Part shown: piece after piece, positions 32,481 through 42,379 of the stretch | How positions within the stretch are numbered: position 1 is the stretch's first letter | Layout: each line of letters begins with the position of its first letter | Assembly: GCA_022839625.1 (NCBI GenBank) | Contig: JALHJL010000034.1 | Location: 1-42,728, forward strand | Length of the DNA stretch: 42,728 bases | Origin: Phycisphaerales bacterium | Lineage (GTDB): Bacteria > Planctomycetota > Phycisphaerae > UBA1845 > Fen-1342 | Reading direction: 5' to 3' | The notes under the pieces: model-generated | Database searches by the model: none | Told to the model about the DNA's origin: nothing | What the model saw: only the letters and a program-made list of their open reading frames with translations | Position numbers and translations under genes: made by a program

Positions 32481-34448
32481 ATGAACCTTACCAAGATCCT
32501 CCGTAATCACAGCCGCAAACTGCTCATGGTCTTCATGGGGTTGCTGCTGGTCGCCTTCCTGATCCCGGACGCCATCCAGGGATTGGGCAGCCGGGAGCGG
32601 GGCTACGTGCGTCAGTACGGCCAGGCGTTTGGGCGCCAGATCAAGGACAGGGACCTGGATCAAGCCCGCGGCGACGCGCAGATTCTGACCCGGGCGGGCC
32701 TGGAGAACATCCCGGAAGGAGCCGTCCGCCATTACTACCTGCTTTCGCAAGAGGCGCAACGCCTGGGGATCCGGGTCGGGCGCGAAGAGGTCAAGGCGTT
32801 TCTGGTGACCTTGGGCCAGCAGAGTCCGTTCTGGCAGCCGCCGGAACAGCGTCTCAAGGAACTCCAGCGGGCCTCGCGGCGCAGCTATAACGAGATTTAC
32901 GACGCCATCGGGCGCTGGCTCGCGATCGACGGGCTGACCGCGCGTCAAGCCACCGGCCTGATCAACACTCTCCCCCGCCAGGAACTGGCGTACCGCGACC
33001 GTATGCAGGAGGCCGATGCGCGCCTGGCGATCGTGGACGACAAGGCATTCCTGGCACACGTACCGGAGCCGACGGAGGAGCAGTTGCAGGCCTTCTTCGA
33101 CGAGTGCAAGGGCCGGCGGAAGGCGCATACCGAGGCGGAGCTCGTATTCGGCTACCTTCTCGAGGACCGCGTGCAGATCGAGTACCTGACCGTCGACCCC
33201 CGGAAGATCACCGGCCAGGTCACAGTCCAGGCCGCCCAGGTCCGCCGGTACTTCGAGGAGAATGCCAGCCGCTATACGAAACCCGATCCGCTGACGACCC
33301 AGCCGGTGGACGGGAGGTTTCCCCAGGTACCGATGACCTTCGAGGAGGCCCGTGACCGCGCCCGCGAGGATTTCCGCGCTGCTCGGGCCATCGAGGTCGC
33401 ACAGAGCCTTGTCAACCAGATGTACAACGAGGCGCACCGGCCGTGGAGCACGATGCCGCGCGATGAGGCCGGCTTCTCTGAGGCCCCGCCGGATGAGCCG
33501 GTCAGCTTTCGAGACCTGCAACAACGCTTCTCAGGCACATACGACATCACCTACGGCCAGACCGGCCTGATGGACGCCCGGCAACTCCGGGAACTGCCGG
33601 AATTCGGCATGGCCGGCATGTTGATGGGGCAACAGCTCGTGGAGCTTTCGGAGCTGGCGCTGCGGGTCAAGGGGATCCTGGAGGCAGACCCTCGCGACAA
33701 CAAGCCGGTGCTGAACGTTATGGAGCCGGCCGTGGTGCTCACCTACATGCGCGATCCCCGGACCCGCCAGTGGTCGTCGCCTCAACAAGCCTACCTGTTT
33801 CGCGTGACCGACGCGCGGCCCAGCGCGCCGCTGGACGAAATGGGGCCGCGCCGCGAGGACGTCGTCGCGGATTGGAGGCTGGCGCAGGCCCGTGAGTTGG
33901 CCCGCCAGCACGCCGAGGCGCTCGCCGCGCGCGCCCGCGAGGTGGGTCTGGCCGCCGCCATCGAGGAGGCCACCGAGCTCAAGCAGATCCTGGCGGAAGC
34001 GGATCTGGCGGCGTCGGGTCCCACGCCGATGCCGTCCCAGGCACAATCGCACTTCGCGCAGGATCTCGAACCGTTCACGCCGCAACGCCTGACGCGCTCC
34101 AGCACGTTCATCCAGCCGCGCGTGGGGATGGTCAAGGATCTCCCGCGCGAGATCTTCGCGCTGGCCGAGGCGCCGGTCGACGAGGCGGCTCCCCATCGTG
34201 CGGCCGTCTTCCCGCAAGCCGATCAGCACCGCTGGATCGTCGCCGAGCTGGTGGAGATCAAGCCGCTGTACGCGGGTCCCTTCGAAGAGCAGTTGGCGGC
34301 CAGCCTGCTGGACGCCCGGCAGCGTGGCGAGGAGATGCGTCAGTTCGGCCGGCTGTGGGGACAACCGGATTACGTGGCGCAACGGACGCGCTTCGTGCCG
34401 CCAGAGTGGGCTCAGCCGGCGCGCGATCAGGCCCCCGAGGCCCCGTGA
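32481..34448 (+). CDS. PpiD/SurA-like membrane-anchored chaperone
   Basis: The 655-residue product has a short basic N-terminus, one membrane segment (MVFMGLLLVAFLIPDAI, about 16-32) and a long helical region. The layout matches PpiD: an N-terminal anchor, a SurA_N-like segment (RAGLENIPEGAVRHYYLLSQ... EAQRLGIRVGREEVKAFL) and a C-terminal helical part (DVVADWRLAQARELARQHAEA). I do not see the conserved blocks of a parvulin domain in the middle (about 230-430), so isomerase activity is doubtful. A role as folding helper for exported proteins fits the many secreted proteins in the window. leuS starts 31 bases downstream, suggesting co-transcription. Confidence 0.72.
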   Translation: MNLTKILRNHSRKLLMVFMGLLLVAFLIPDAIQGLGSRERGYVRQYGQAFGRQIKDRDLDQARGDAQILTRAGLENIPEGAVRHYYLLSQEAQRLGIRVGREEVKAFLVTLGQQSPFWQPPEQRLKELQRASRRSYNEIYDAIGRWLAIDGLTARQATGLINTLPRQELAYRDRMQEADARLAIVDDKAFLAHVPEPTEEQLQAFFDECKGRRKAHTEAELVFGYLLEDRVQIEYLTVDPRKITGQVTVQAAQVRRYFEENASRYTKPDPLTTQPVDGRFPQVPMTFEEARDRAREDFRAARAIEVAQSLVNQMYNEAHRPWSTMPRDEAGFSEAPPDEPVSFRDLQQRFSGTYDITYGQTGLMDARQLRELPEFGMAGMLMGQQLVELSELALRVKGILEADPRDNKPVLNVMEPAVVLTYMRDPRTRQWSSPQQAYLFRVTDARPSAPLDEMGPRREDVVADWRLAQARELARQHAEALAARAREVGLAAAIEEATELKQILAEADLAASGPTPMPSQAQSHFAQDLEPFTPQRLTRSSTFIQPRVGMVKDLPREIFALAEAPVDEAAPHRAAVFPQADQHRWIVAELVEIKPLYAGPFEEQLAASLLDARQRGEEMRQFGRLWGQPDYVAQRTRFVPPEWAQPARDQAPEAP

Positions 34449-34479
34449 CACTCGCGCGGCAGGACAGGACGCGGAGTTC

Positions 34480-37269
34480 ATGAGCAGCGCGTACAACTTC
34501 ACCGAACTCGAGCCCCACTGGCAGCGCCAGTGGGAACAACAGAAGGTGTTTCGGGCGGCCAACCCGGGCGAGCCGGGCAGCGAGCGGCCGAAGTTCTACG
34601 TGCTGGACTTCTTCCCCTATCCGTCCGGCGCGGGCCTGCATGTCGGACATCCCCTGGGGTACATCGCGTCCGACATCATGGCCCGCTTCCTGCGGATGCG
34701 CGGCTGCAACGTGCTTCACCCGATGGGCTGGGATGCCTTCGGGCTGCCGGCGGAGCAGTACGCCGTCGAGACCGGCGTCCACCCGCGCGTCACCACGCAA
34801 AAGAACATCGCCACGTACCTGCGCCAACTCAAGATGCTGGGGCTCGCGTACGACTGGGACCGCGAGATCGCCACGTCCGATGAGAAGTACTACCACTGGA
34901 CGCAGTGGATCTTCCTGAAGATCTATAACTCCTGGTACGACCCGGAATGGCGCTGGACGGACCGCGCGGGACGGCAGGTCGTCGGCGGGGCGCGCCCGAT
35001 CGAGCACTTGCCCGTCCCCCCGGACGTGCAGGCCCAGGGCCCATCGGCCGTCGCCCAATATCAGGCGGAGCACCGCCTCGCGTACCTGGCCGAGGTGCCG
35101 GTGAACTGGTGCCCCGCGCTCGGCACCGTGCTGGCCAACGAGGAGGTCACCAGCGAGGGGCTGAGCGACCGCGGGAATTTCCCGGTCTATCGCCGGCCGA
35201 TGCGCCAGTGGATGTTGCGAATCACCGAGTACGCCGAGCGCCTCCTGCGGGACCTCGACGAGCTGGATTGGCCCGAGCCGATCAAGCTGATGCAGCGCAA
35301 CTGGATCGGCCGCAGCGAGGGCGCCTACGCCGACTTCGCCATCGAGGGCGACGGCCCGGCGGCGGGCCAGATCATCCGCGTCTTCACGACGCGCCCCGAC
35401 ACGCTCTTCGGGGCCACGTACATGGTCCTCGCCCCCGAGCACCGCCTCGTCCCCATGCTCACGACGCCCGACCGACGCGAGGAGGTCTTCGCTTACGTAA
35501 ACCAGGCCAGGCAGAAGTCCGAGCTCGATCGCACCGCGGATACGAAGACCAAGACGGGGGTGTTCACTGGGGCCTACGCGCTCAACCCCGTCAACCGCAA
35601 ACGCGTGCCGATCTGGGTCGCCGATTACGTGCTCATCAGCTACGGCACCGGCTCGATCATGGCGGTGCCCGCCCATGATACGCGCGACCTCGAGTTTGCC
35701 GAGAAGTTCGGTCTCGAAGTGATCCAGGTCGTGCAGCCCCCACAGAATACGGATTGGCGCGGGTTCGTCGGCGACGGGGTCGCGATGAACTCGCCGCCGG
35801 ACCACGAGGCTCGCTTCCCCGGCCAGTGCGTGCTCAACGGTCTTGCGACCCCCGAGGCCAAGCAGGTCATGACCCGCTGGCTCGAGGAGCAGGGCGTCGG
35901 CGAAGGCACGGTGCAGTACAAGCTCCGCGACTGGCTCTTCTCCCGCCAGCGGTACTGGGGCGAACCGTTTCCGATTCTCTATGACTCGGACGGCAGCATC
36001 ATCCCGGTCAGCGAATCCGAGCTGCCGGTCGTGCTGCCGGAGATGGAGGACTTCCGCCCGGTCGCCAGCGACGACCCCAACGCGGAGCCGCAGACGCCGC
36101 TCAGCCGCGCGTCCGACTGGGTGACCGTCCAACGCGACGGCCGGACGTTCCGGCGCGAGACGAACACCATGCCGCAGTGGGCCGGCTCGTGTTGGTACTA
36201 CCTGCGCTTCTGCGATCCGCACAACCCCCGGGCCATCCTCGACACCGCCGCCGAACAGTATTGGCTGGGCGGGCGCAACCCGGACGCGCGCCCGCGGATC
36301 GGCGGCGTCGACCTGTACATGGGCGGGGCCGAGCACGCCGTGCTGCACCTCCTCTATGCCCGCTTCTGGCACAAGGTCCTGTACGACCTCGGCTACGTCT
36401 CCACGCCCGAGCCGTTCCACAAGCTCTTCAATCAGGGCATGATCCAGTCGTACACGTATCGCGACGCGCGCGGCATGTGCGTCGCTCACGAGCAGGTGGA
36501 GCTGCGCGGCGAAGCGGCATTCCATAAGGAAACGGGCGAGAGGCTGACCGCCACCGTGGAGAAGATGTCCAAGTCGCTCAAGAACGTCATCAACCCGGAC
36601 GCGATCGTCCGGGAGTACGGGGCCGACACGTTGCGCCTCTATGAGATGTACATGGGGCCGCTCGAAAAAGAGAAACCGTGGAACCCCCATGACATCGTCG
36701 GCATGCACCGCTTTCTCCAGCGTGTGTGGCGACTCGTCGTACCGCCGACGGACGATGGCCAGGCCGCGGCAGCCCGGATCAACCCGAAGATCGTGCCCGC
36801 CCGGAACGAGCCCCTCGAGCGCCTGCTGCATAAGACCATCCAGAAAGTCACCGCCGACATCGAGAGCCTGTCGTACAACACCGCGATCGCCCAGTTGATC
36901 GTGTGGCTCAATGAGGCCGGCAAAGCCCCGACCGTCGGACGTGACCAGGTGGAGCGCTTCCTGCTGCTCCTGTCACCGATCGCGCCGCACATCTGCGAGG
37001 AGCTGTGGCATCGGCTGGGACACCCCCGGTCGCTCGCCGACGAGCCCTGGCCGTCCTACGACCCGGCTCTCGCGCGCGACGAACTGGTCGAGTTGGCGGT
37101 TCAGGTGGGGAACCGGGTTCGTGGGCACATCACCGTGCCGGCGGACGCCTCGGACGAGGACATCGTCGGTCAGGCCCGACAGCTCGCACCGGTCGCCCGC
37201 GAGCTCGAAGGCAAGACGATCAAACGTGCCATCGTCGTCCGCGGCCGCCTCGTCAAACTGCTCATCTGA
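34480..37269 (+). CDS. leuS: Leucyl-tRNA synthetase
   Basis: The 929-residue class I synthetase charges tRNA-Leu. The HIGH motif is FPYPSGAGLHVGHPLGY (about 46-61), the KMSKS motif EKMSKSLKN (K695-S699). The editing domain (CP1) shows FTTRPDTLFGATYM and GSIMAVPAHDTRD with the conserved Asp. WCPALGTVLANEEV and the C-terminal anticodon-binding region (NTAIAQLIVWLNEAGK, PHICEELWHRLGH) are in place, and the end ITVPADASDEDI... is family-typical. Length is slightly above the bacterial average. ATG 34480 is preceded by CGGAG. Longer in-frame extensions lie within the upstream gene and are rejected. A tRNA-Leu(CAG) substrate is encoded at 5137-5220. Confidence 0.97.
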   Translation: MSSAYNFTELEPHWQRQWEQQKVFRAANPGEPGSERPKFYVLDFFPYPSGAGLHVGHPLGYIASDIMARFLRMRGCNVLHPMGWDAFGLPAEQYAVETGVHPRVTTQKNIATYLRQLKMLGLAYDWDREIATSDEKYYHWTQWIFLKIYNSWYDPEWRWTDRAGRQVVGGARPIEHLPVPPDVQAQGPSAVAQYQAEHRLAYLAEVPVNWCPALGTVLANEEVTSEGLSDRGNFPVYRRPMRQWMLRITEYAERLLRDLDELDWPEPIKLMQRNWIGRSEGAYADFAIEGDGPAAGQIIRVFTTRPDTLFGATYMVLAPEHRLVPMLTTPDRREEVFAYVNQARQKSELDRTADTKTKTGVFTGAYALNPVNRKRVPIWVADYVLISYGTGSIMAVPAHDTRDLEFAEKFGLEVIQVVQPPQNTDWRGFVGDGVAMNSPPDHEARFPGQCVLNGLATPEAKQVMTRWLEEQGVGEGTVQYKLRDWLFSRQRYWGEPFPILYDSDGSIIPVSESELPVVLPEMEDFRPVASDDPNAEPQTPLSRASDWVTVQRDGRTFRRETNTMPQWAGSCWYYLRFCDPHNPRAILDTAAEQYWLGGRNPDARPRIGGVDLYMGGAEHAVLHLLYARFWHKVLYDLGYVSTPEPFHKLFNQGMIQSYTYRDARGMCVAHEQVELRGEAAFHKETGERLTATVEKMSKSLKNVINPDAIVREYGADTLRLYEMYMGPLEKEKPWNPHDIVGMHRFLQRVWRLVVPPTDDGQAAAARINPKIVPARNEPLERLLHKTIQKVTADIESLSYNTAIAQLIVWLNEAGKAPTVGRDQVERFLLLLSPIAPHICEELWHRLGHPRSLADEPWPSYDPALARDELVELAVQVGNRVRGHITVPADASDEDIVGQARQLAPVARELEGKTIKRAIVVRGRLVKLLI

Positions 37270-37665
37270 ATCGCGGTGCGTGAACTCGCGGCGCGCTTGT
37301 AGCGGCCAACCACGGGCGACCAGGACGTCGATCGCTACGAGAACCTGGAAACTGCTCAAGCCCTCCCTCGCCGTGCCGAACAGCCCTGCCATGCGCGGAC
37401 GCGCCCTCAACCTGTGACTTCATCCGCCGTATGACTGCCCCAGTTGTCTCGTCACATCACGGAATCGCTTTTCCTCATTGCGTTCTGCCGACACAATGTT
37501 ATCGGACCACGAATTCCAGGCACAACCTCGTGAGCGCGCACGATAATTATTCCTGAACTAACCTCGCCCCGACTGGAGCAACGCAGGACGCGTACAAAAC
37601 GGGCCATTGCAGCGACTTCCTCGCGCCGATCCGGCCGCCAGGGGCCGCGCCTCCGAAAAAATCGC

Positions 37666-37694
37666 TTGCACAAAGCGCAAAAGCGCATTATCCT
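37666..37694 (+). promoter_or_regulatory. Promoter of the prepilin-like gene
   Basis: TTGCAC (37666-37671), a 17-base spacer and TATCCT (37689-37694) give good sigma70-type spacing. The spacer holds the perfect palindrome GCGCAAAAGCGC (37675-37686), which could be an operator between -35 and -10. Confidence 0.6.
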
Positions 37695-37720
37695 TAATCA
37701 CAGAGAGTACAGTATCCGAT

Positions 37721-37771
37721 ACGACCGTAGCGCAGGCGTCGGTTGTATCACAGCGTCGGCGCTACGGTCGT
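37721..37771 (+). repeat. 13-bp perfect inverted repeat in the leader
   Basis: ACGACCGTAGCGC (37721-37733) is exactly complementary to GCGCTACGGTCGT (37759-37771), with a 25-base loop. It begins about 20 bases after the expected transcription start, so it would fold in the 5' part of the mRNA or act as a protein-binding site. There is no T tract after it. Confidence 0.75.
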
Positions 37772-37832
37772 GCGCAGCGGCGCACCGCAACTAAAAGACG
37801 CAAGGTGCAGGCGCGCGGCACGCAGGTGACGA

Positions 37833-38705
37833 ATGCGTCAGCGTCAGTCATTACTTCGTCGATCGCGTGGGGGAAGGAGGGGCTTCTCGCTGCCAGAGTT
37901 GCTGATAGTCGTCGGCATCCTCTCGCTGCTGATGGCCATCCTGTTGCCGCCGCTGCAGCTCGTCGTGAAACAAGCCTCCACCGCGCGCTGCGCGCATCAG
38001 CTCCGGCAGATCGGTTATGCCCTCTCGAACATGAAGGACGAGTTCGGCTACTACCCCATCTGGGACGACGCCGGCGCGCCGGTGCGCTTCACGTTCATCG
38101 ACGTGCTCGTGCAGAAACGACAGCTCGCCGACCGACGCGTCGGGTACTGCCCGGACGATCCGCGGCCCTGCGACGTGAGCGCCGCGCGCGGTTCGCACCA
38201 CCAGGTGGTGTACCCGGGCCGGCCGGACCAGTTCGGCATCGACTACAGCTATGGGATTGCGGTTCCGTCCGCGTCCGGCCGCTGGTTTGAAGCGCTGGAG
38301 CGCTCTCCGGCGCAACGCGTCCTGTCAGCGGACAGCAACTGGAGCACGATCTACAACACGAGCGGCAACCCGTACGGCGATCATGATTGGAGCTATCCGA
38401 CCCAATACGACAACATGATCGAATACCGCCACGTGCGGACCAGCGCCAACATCCTGTACGAAGACGGCCACGTCGCTGCCGTCGCCTACGCAGCGTCGGC
38501 GGACCAACCCGTCAATACGGCCGTGACGTACGTCTGGCATCCCGGCGAGGCGACGCACGTCAATCCCACCCACATGCACAACGGACATGCATACCCCTGC
38601 GTGCCGCCCGTGGACGTATCGACGGGCGTCGGCAGCGACTCTTTCCCGCGCGACGTCGTGCCGGGGTATTACACCTACAATCGGCTGTGGGTCATCACCA
38701 AGTAG
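37833..38705 (+). CDS. Prepilin-like protein with type IV N-terminal cleavage/methylation motif
   Basis: The 290-residue product begins with a basic leader followed by RRGFSLPELLIVVGILSLLM (about 15-34), the G-F-x-L-x-E prepilin site with cleavage expected after Gly and methylation of Phe. The rest resembles the planctomycete pseudopilin-like proteins: a long amphipathic helix (KQASTARCAHQLRQIGYALS), a globular part, and near the end a motif NILYEDGHVAAV resembling the H-x-G/D-G-H-V box of those families. Function is unknown; members are abundant in planctomycetes and may form surface or secretion fibres. ATG 37833 gives a 17-residue leader, somewhat long but acceptable. It is a single-gene unit. 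Confidence 0.85.
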   Translation: MRQRQSLLRRSRGGRRGFSLPELLIVVGILSLLMAILLPPLQLVVKQASTARCAHQLRQIGYALSNMKDEFGYYPIWDDAGAPVRFTFIDVLVQKRQLADRRVGYCPDDPRPCDVSAARGSHHQVVYPGRPDQFGIDYSYGIAVPSASGRWFEALERSPAQRVLSADSNWSTIYNTSGNPYGDHDWSYPTQYDNMIEYRHVRTSANILYEDGHVAAVAYAASADQPVNTAVTYVWHPGEATHVNPTHMHNGHAYPCVPPVDVSTGVGSDSFPRDVVPGYYTYNRLWVITK

Positions 38706-38943
38706 CTCCGCACGTTCTTCGTTCCCAAGGTCTTCTTCTCACGGTGGTCCATTGCGCTCCGTGGGCGACTCAGGCCGTCTCGCTCCGGCGTCACCAGAGC
38801 AAGGCGGACAAAGGGCCGCCGCGCCGGTAGGCGCCGTCCAACAGCGGGGGCACCGTCGCGGGAATCAAGGCGGCGCCTGGTGCCGCGCGAGGCACGCGCT
38901 AGAATTGCCTTGAAGGCCGAGCCTGTTTGACCGGGAGAAACAA

Positions 38944-39426
38944 ATGCATGCGGAACCGCAGAAGGAACACCTGTGGCTACACAGGCTGATCGGCGCCTGG
39001 ACCTACGAGGCGGATTGCAGCATGGGTCCCGACCAGCCGCCTGCGAAATCCACGGGCTCCGAGACCGTGCGTTCACTCGGCGGACTCTGGGTGTTGTGTG
39101 AGGGGCAGGGCGAGATGCCCGGTGGGGGCCCCGCAACCACGATCATGACCCTGGGTTACGACCCGCAGAAGCGGCGGTACGTGGGCACCTGGGTTGGCTC
39201 AATGATGACGCACCTCTGGGCGTACGAGGGCGAGTTGGACGCGGCCGCGAAGGCGCTCACCCTGACCGCCGAGGGTCCCAGCATGACGGCCGAGGGCAAG
39301 ACCGCGAAGTACAGGGACGTGATTGAGTTCAAGAGCGACGACCACCGCGTCCTGACATCCCACCTGCTGGGTGACGACGGGCAGTGGCACCAGTTCATGA
39401 CGGCGAGCTACAGGCGACAGGCGTAA
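38944..39426 (+). CDS. DUF1579 family protein
   Basis: The 160-residue product matches the DUF1579 pattern: an N-terminal LHRLIGAWTYEADCSMGPDQ, GGLWVLCEGQGEMPGG, TLGYDPQKRRYVGTWVGSMM and a C-terminal VLTSHLLGDDGQWHQFMTAS. The family forms a lipocalin-like beta barrel of unknown biochemical role and is usually cytoplasmic; no signal peptide is seen. GGGAGAAA precedes ATG 38944. It converges with the GH15-like gene 82 bases downstream. The 238 bases upstream, back to the prepilin-like gene, hold nothing I can identify. Confidence 0.85.
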   Translation: MHAEPQKEHLWLHRLIGAWTYEADCSMGPDQPPAKSTGSETVRSLGGLWVLCEGQGEMPGGGPATTIMTLGYDPQKRRYVGTWVGSMMTHLWAYEGELDAAAKALTLTAEGPSMTAEGKTAKYRDVIEFKSDDHRVLTSHLLGDDGQWHQFMTASYRRQA

Positions 39427-39508
39427 ACGCTCGACGCCACGGCGACGCGCTCCAGCGCGCTCATCAGCCGGCCCGGAAACCAAGGCGGCGTGTGGTCACC
39501 CGCGTCGA

Positions 39509-42379
39509 TCACCCGCCGCTCAGGAGGGCGACGAACGGGTTGATGTCGCCGAAGTTGAAGGCCCCGTCGTTGTTGATGTCACCGTTGAGGATCGGGCACC
39601 CCGGATACGTCTGCTGCCAGAGCGCCGGATTGCTGAGCGCCAGGACGAACGGGTTGATGTCTCCGAAATCCACGCTGCCGTCGCAGTTCAAATCACCCTT
39701 CTGACCAAGCGTCACTCGGACGACGGTCGTGCTGTTGATCCCGGTCGTCAGATTGCCGGCAACGTGCACACGGCCGGTGGCGGCGTCATACGTGTACGCA
39801 ACCGGGCTGCTGTTCTGGGTGACCGCCAGATCATGCGGGCCGGCTGGAATGCGGATGTACGTGTCGTACCCGACGGCGGCCCCCGTCGCGTTCACGAACG
39901 TATGCGTCCAGACTCCGGCCGCTTCGTCACACGTCACGTGGATGCGATGCGGTCCGACCGGCACGTTGCTGAACGTCATTGTGCTCCACCCCGACGGCAG
40001 CTTCGGCTCGACACGCAGCGTATTGCCCGGCGCGTCCGGCGTCTGGTCCAGAAACAGCATGATCGCGTCGGCCAGGAACGACATGGATTCCCAGGCGTTT
40101 GGCCAGGCCGCCTGGTGCCAGAAATACGGGTAGAGCTGGCTGCTGCTCGGGGCGATCTGCTCGGCGAGGAGACCGATCAAGCCGCGCCGGGCCAGCACGA
40201 GATCGAGCCGCTGCTTGTGGTTGTCGATGTCCCCCTTGCCCGGGTTCGTATCCTGCCGCTGCGCGTAATAGGCGCCGTACCACAGTGTGGCGAGCGTCCA
40301 CGGCCCGCCGTTCCAATAGGTATCGCCCCAGTACCGGTTGAGCAGCCCCTGCCATTCGCCGGCAAAGTTCATGAGCGGGTGAATCTGCCCCGTGTTGTCG
40401 CCGGCGACGCCGTTGATGCGGTCCACGACGTGGCTGATGAGCGGGTCCTGGGTGCCGTACACGTTCATCGGCCACGCCAGGCCGAGCAGCGAGATGTCGG
40501 TGTTCTCGCCGTCCCAGACCAGCCGGGCGGTCATCCCGTCATGGATCGCGTTGGCGCGGCCCGTGAACAAGGCCGCGTCGCCGGGATACCCGAGGACGGT
40601 CGCGACGGCGGCGGCGTCACGCAGGCCGCGTTCGACCGCGGCGTTGGAATACAGGAAGTCGCCCCAGGCGTCTTCCCACAGGTTGTTGGAGTGCATGAGC
40701 TGATAGGGATCGTCGTAGTACAGCCGCGAGTCGATGCTGCTGTCCTCGCTGCTGGCCCGCCCGGCCTCATAGATCATCGTGTAATTTTGGCTGAGGAACC
40801 CGCTGTCGCCCGTCACACGGTAGTGATGGTACGCGCCCCACGGTATGGCGGCGGTCTCGTCCACCTGCGGCGCGTTCCAGACGACGTAACCGTCGGTCGT
40901 GTACTTCTGATACCAGAAGCCCTTGCCCCAGGTGTCGTTGGCCCGGTAGGCGACGTCGCGGAGGAAACGGTAGACGTCGGCGGCCTCGGCGCGGTGCCCG
41001 GCGCGGTCCAGCGTGATCGCGGCCCAGACCGCGTCCCGCGGCCAGACGAACGGATAGGCGCCGTTGTGCATCCCTGCCACGACCCCGCCGCCGTTGCCGT
41101 CCAGGTGCAGAGCGGTCGCCAGTAGCCCACGCCGATACATCGTGTCCAGTAGGTCGTCCGGCGTGTCGACCAGCACGCCGGCGGCCAGCCAATCCTGCCA
41201 GTACAGGTCCGTGGCGGCCTGAAGGCTGCTGACGTTGCCGGCGTGAAACCAGTCGAGCACAGGGGCGATCTGCCAGTCATACGTACCGGTGGCGCCGGCA
41301 AAGTTGTCGAATCCGCCCACGATCGCGACGTCGATTTCGCGCGTCTGCCACGTCGGTAGCGTGAGTTCCAGGCCGATCCAGCCCTGGCTGTTGTCAGAAG
41401 ACCCGTTCTGCCGCCAGGAACCGGTCGCCGGCGTGCCGACGGACCCGCCGACGGTGTTGAGAAGCTTGAGCGACACCGCCAGATAGATCGAGACGTTCTT
41501 CTCGTAGTCGCCGATCGTGGTTGGGTTGTACTCCCCGGACGAAGAGGTCGTCCGCCAGGTGTTGTCGTAGGCGACCATGGCCCCGCGCGACGCGTCGGCG
41601 AACATGACGTCGTATACGTCTCCGCCGTTGAGGGCCGGGTCCAGGTAGAAGTAGAACTGCGCCGTCTTGGCCGGCCCCTGGTTCGTGATGAGGAAACGCT
41701 TCAAGTAGATGCCGCGGTTCGGCACGCCGCCCTGGTCGAGCGGGAACGTGATGCCCTTGGGGCAGAAGTCGTACTGGTTGACGACGATGTCTTGCCCGTT
41801 GGCATAAAGCACGGCCTGCGTGTGAATGACGTTGCTGTCCGACAGGTACTCCTGCTCGACCGAGCCGTAGCTCGCTCCATACTCGTTGCTGAGCCAGTAG
41901 GTAATCCCGTCCACCCGCAGGCCGGCCATACCCTGGTTCAGATTCATCTGCCCGCGGAGTTCCGGGGTGAGCCACGGCGGAAACGTGTCCGGGCCGCCGT
42001 AGTAGCCCTCGTTCCGCGTGCCCATGCCCTGCACGCAACCCGCCGACGGGTAGTAGACGTCGTAGACCGTGCCGTTTTGGTCGAGCTGAACGTTCATGTA
42101 GTTGTTGCCGACGACGCCCTCCTCCTTCCAGAAGGACACCGGCGGATACCCGACATCGTGATCCGCGTAGGGCCAGCCCTTCCCCGGCCAGGCCATCGGG
42201 GCGCGCACTTCCGCGCGCTGGAATACGTTCACCTCGCTGGCAAGCGCGGGTTCGCCAACGTCCGAAGTGCCCCGGGCGAACGACGGCCCCGCCACCCACG
42301 CCACGCTCAAGAGCGCCAGTCGCCACCAAAGATGATGCCCTTTGTGCGCAAAACGCCTGCGGGCGGATTCTGTTGACAT
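39509..42379 (-). CDS. Secreted GH15-like glucoamylase with C-terminal dockerin-like repeats
   Basis: The 956-residue product starts at ATG 42379 (GGAG upstream); a GTG/ATG further out would add 19 poor residues. A signal peptide (about 15-36, WWRLALLSVAWVAGPSFARG) is followed by an N-terminal beta-sandwich (about 50-370). Next is an (alpha/alpha)6 barrel with PFVWPRDAVWAAITLDRAG (W446), a substrate-site motif NAPQVDETAAIPWGAYHHY whose Glu is a likely catalytic acid, and GGPWTLATLWYGAYYAQR. GH15 enzymes release glucose from alpha-glucans; the exact glycan is not determined. The end has a short beta domain and two calcium-loop-like repeats (DLNCDGSVDFGDINPFV and DINNDGAFNFGDINPFV) ending ALLSGG, as in the C1 peptidase. 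It is a single-gene unit. Confidence 0.87.
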   Translation of the reverse strand: MSTESARRRFAHKGHHLWWRLALLSVAWVAGPSFARGTSDVGEPALASEVNVFQRAEVRAPMAWPGKGWPYADHDVGYPPVSFWKEEGVVGNNYMNVQLDQNGTVYDVYYPSAGCVQGMGTRNEGYYGGPDTFPPWLTPELRGQMNLNQGMAGLRVDGITYWLSNEYGASYGSVEQEYLSDSNVIHTQAVLYANGQDIVVNQYDFCPKGITFPLDQGGVPNRGIYLKRFLITNQGPAKTAQFYFYLDPALNGGDVYDVMFADASRGAMVAYDNTWRTTSSSGEYNPTTIGDYEKNVSIYLAVSLKLLNTVGGSVGTPATGSWRQNGSSDNSQGWIGLELTLPTWQTREIDVAIVGGFDNFAGATGTYDWQIAPVLDWFHAGNVSSLQAATDLYWQDWLAAGVLVDTPDDLLDTMYRRGLLATALHLDGNGGGVVAGMHNGAYPFVWPRDAVWAAITLDRAGHRAEAADVYRFLRDVAYRANDTWGKGFWYQKYTTDGYVVWNAPQVDETAAIPWGAYHHYRVTGDSGFLSQNYTMIYEAGRASSEDSSIDSRLYYDDPYQLMHSNNLWEDAWGDFLYSNAAVERGLRDAAAVATVLGYPGDAALFTGRANAIHDGMTARLVWDGENTDISLLGLAWPMNVYGTQDPLISHVVDRINGVAGDNTGQIHPLMNFAGEWQGLLNRYWGDTYWNGGPWTLATLWYGAYYAQRQDTNPGKGDIDNHKQRLDLVLARRGLIGLLAEQIAPSSSQLYPYFWHQAAWPNAWESMSFLADAIMLFLDQTPDAPGNTLRVEPKLPSGWSTMTFSNVPVGPHRIHVTCDEAAGVWTHTFVNATGAAVGYDTYIRIPAGPHDLAVTQNSSPVAYTYDAATGRVHVAGNLTTGINSTTVVRVTLGQKGDLNCDGSVDFGDINPFVLALSNPALWQQTYPGCPILNGDINNDGAFNFGDINPFVALLSGG

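Larger units (their letters stand above)
37270..37832. other. Regulatory spacer between leuS and the prepilin-like gene
   Basis: No gene is supported. The stretch 37420-37700 is less G/C-rich than its surroundings. It contains the promoter at 37666-37694 and the inverted repeat at 37721-37771, both listed separately. The roughly 130-base transcript leader between promoter and ATG 37833 is long for a simple gene and could be regulatory. Confidence 0.5.

Noticed and set aside
34258..36831. Minus-strand frame of about 850 codons opposite leuS
   Set aside because: Shadow of leuS; composition rich in Arg/His/Val without motifs.
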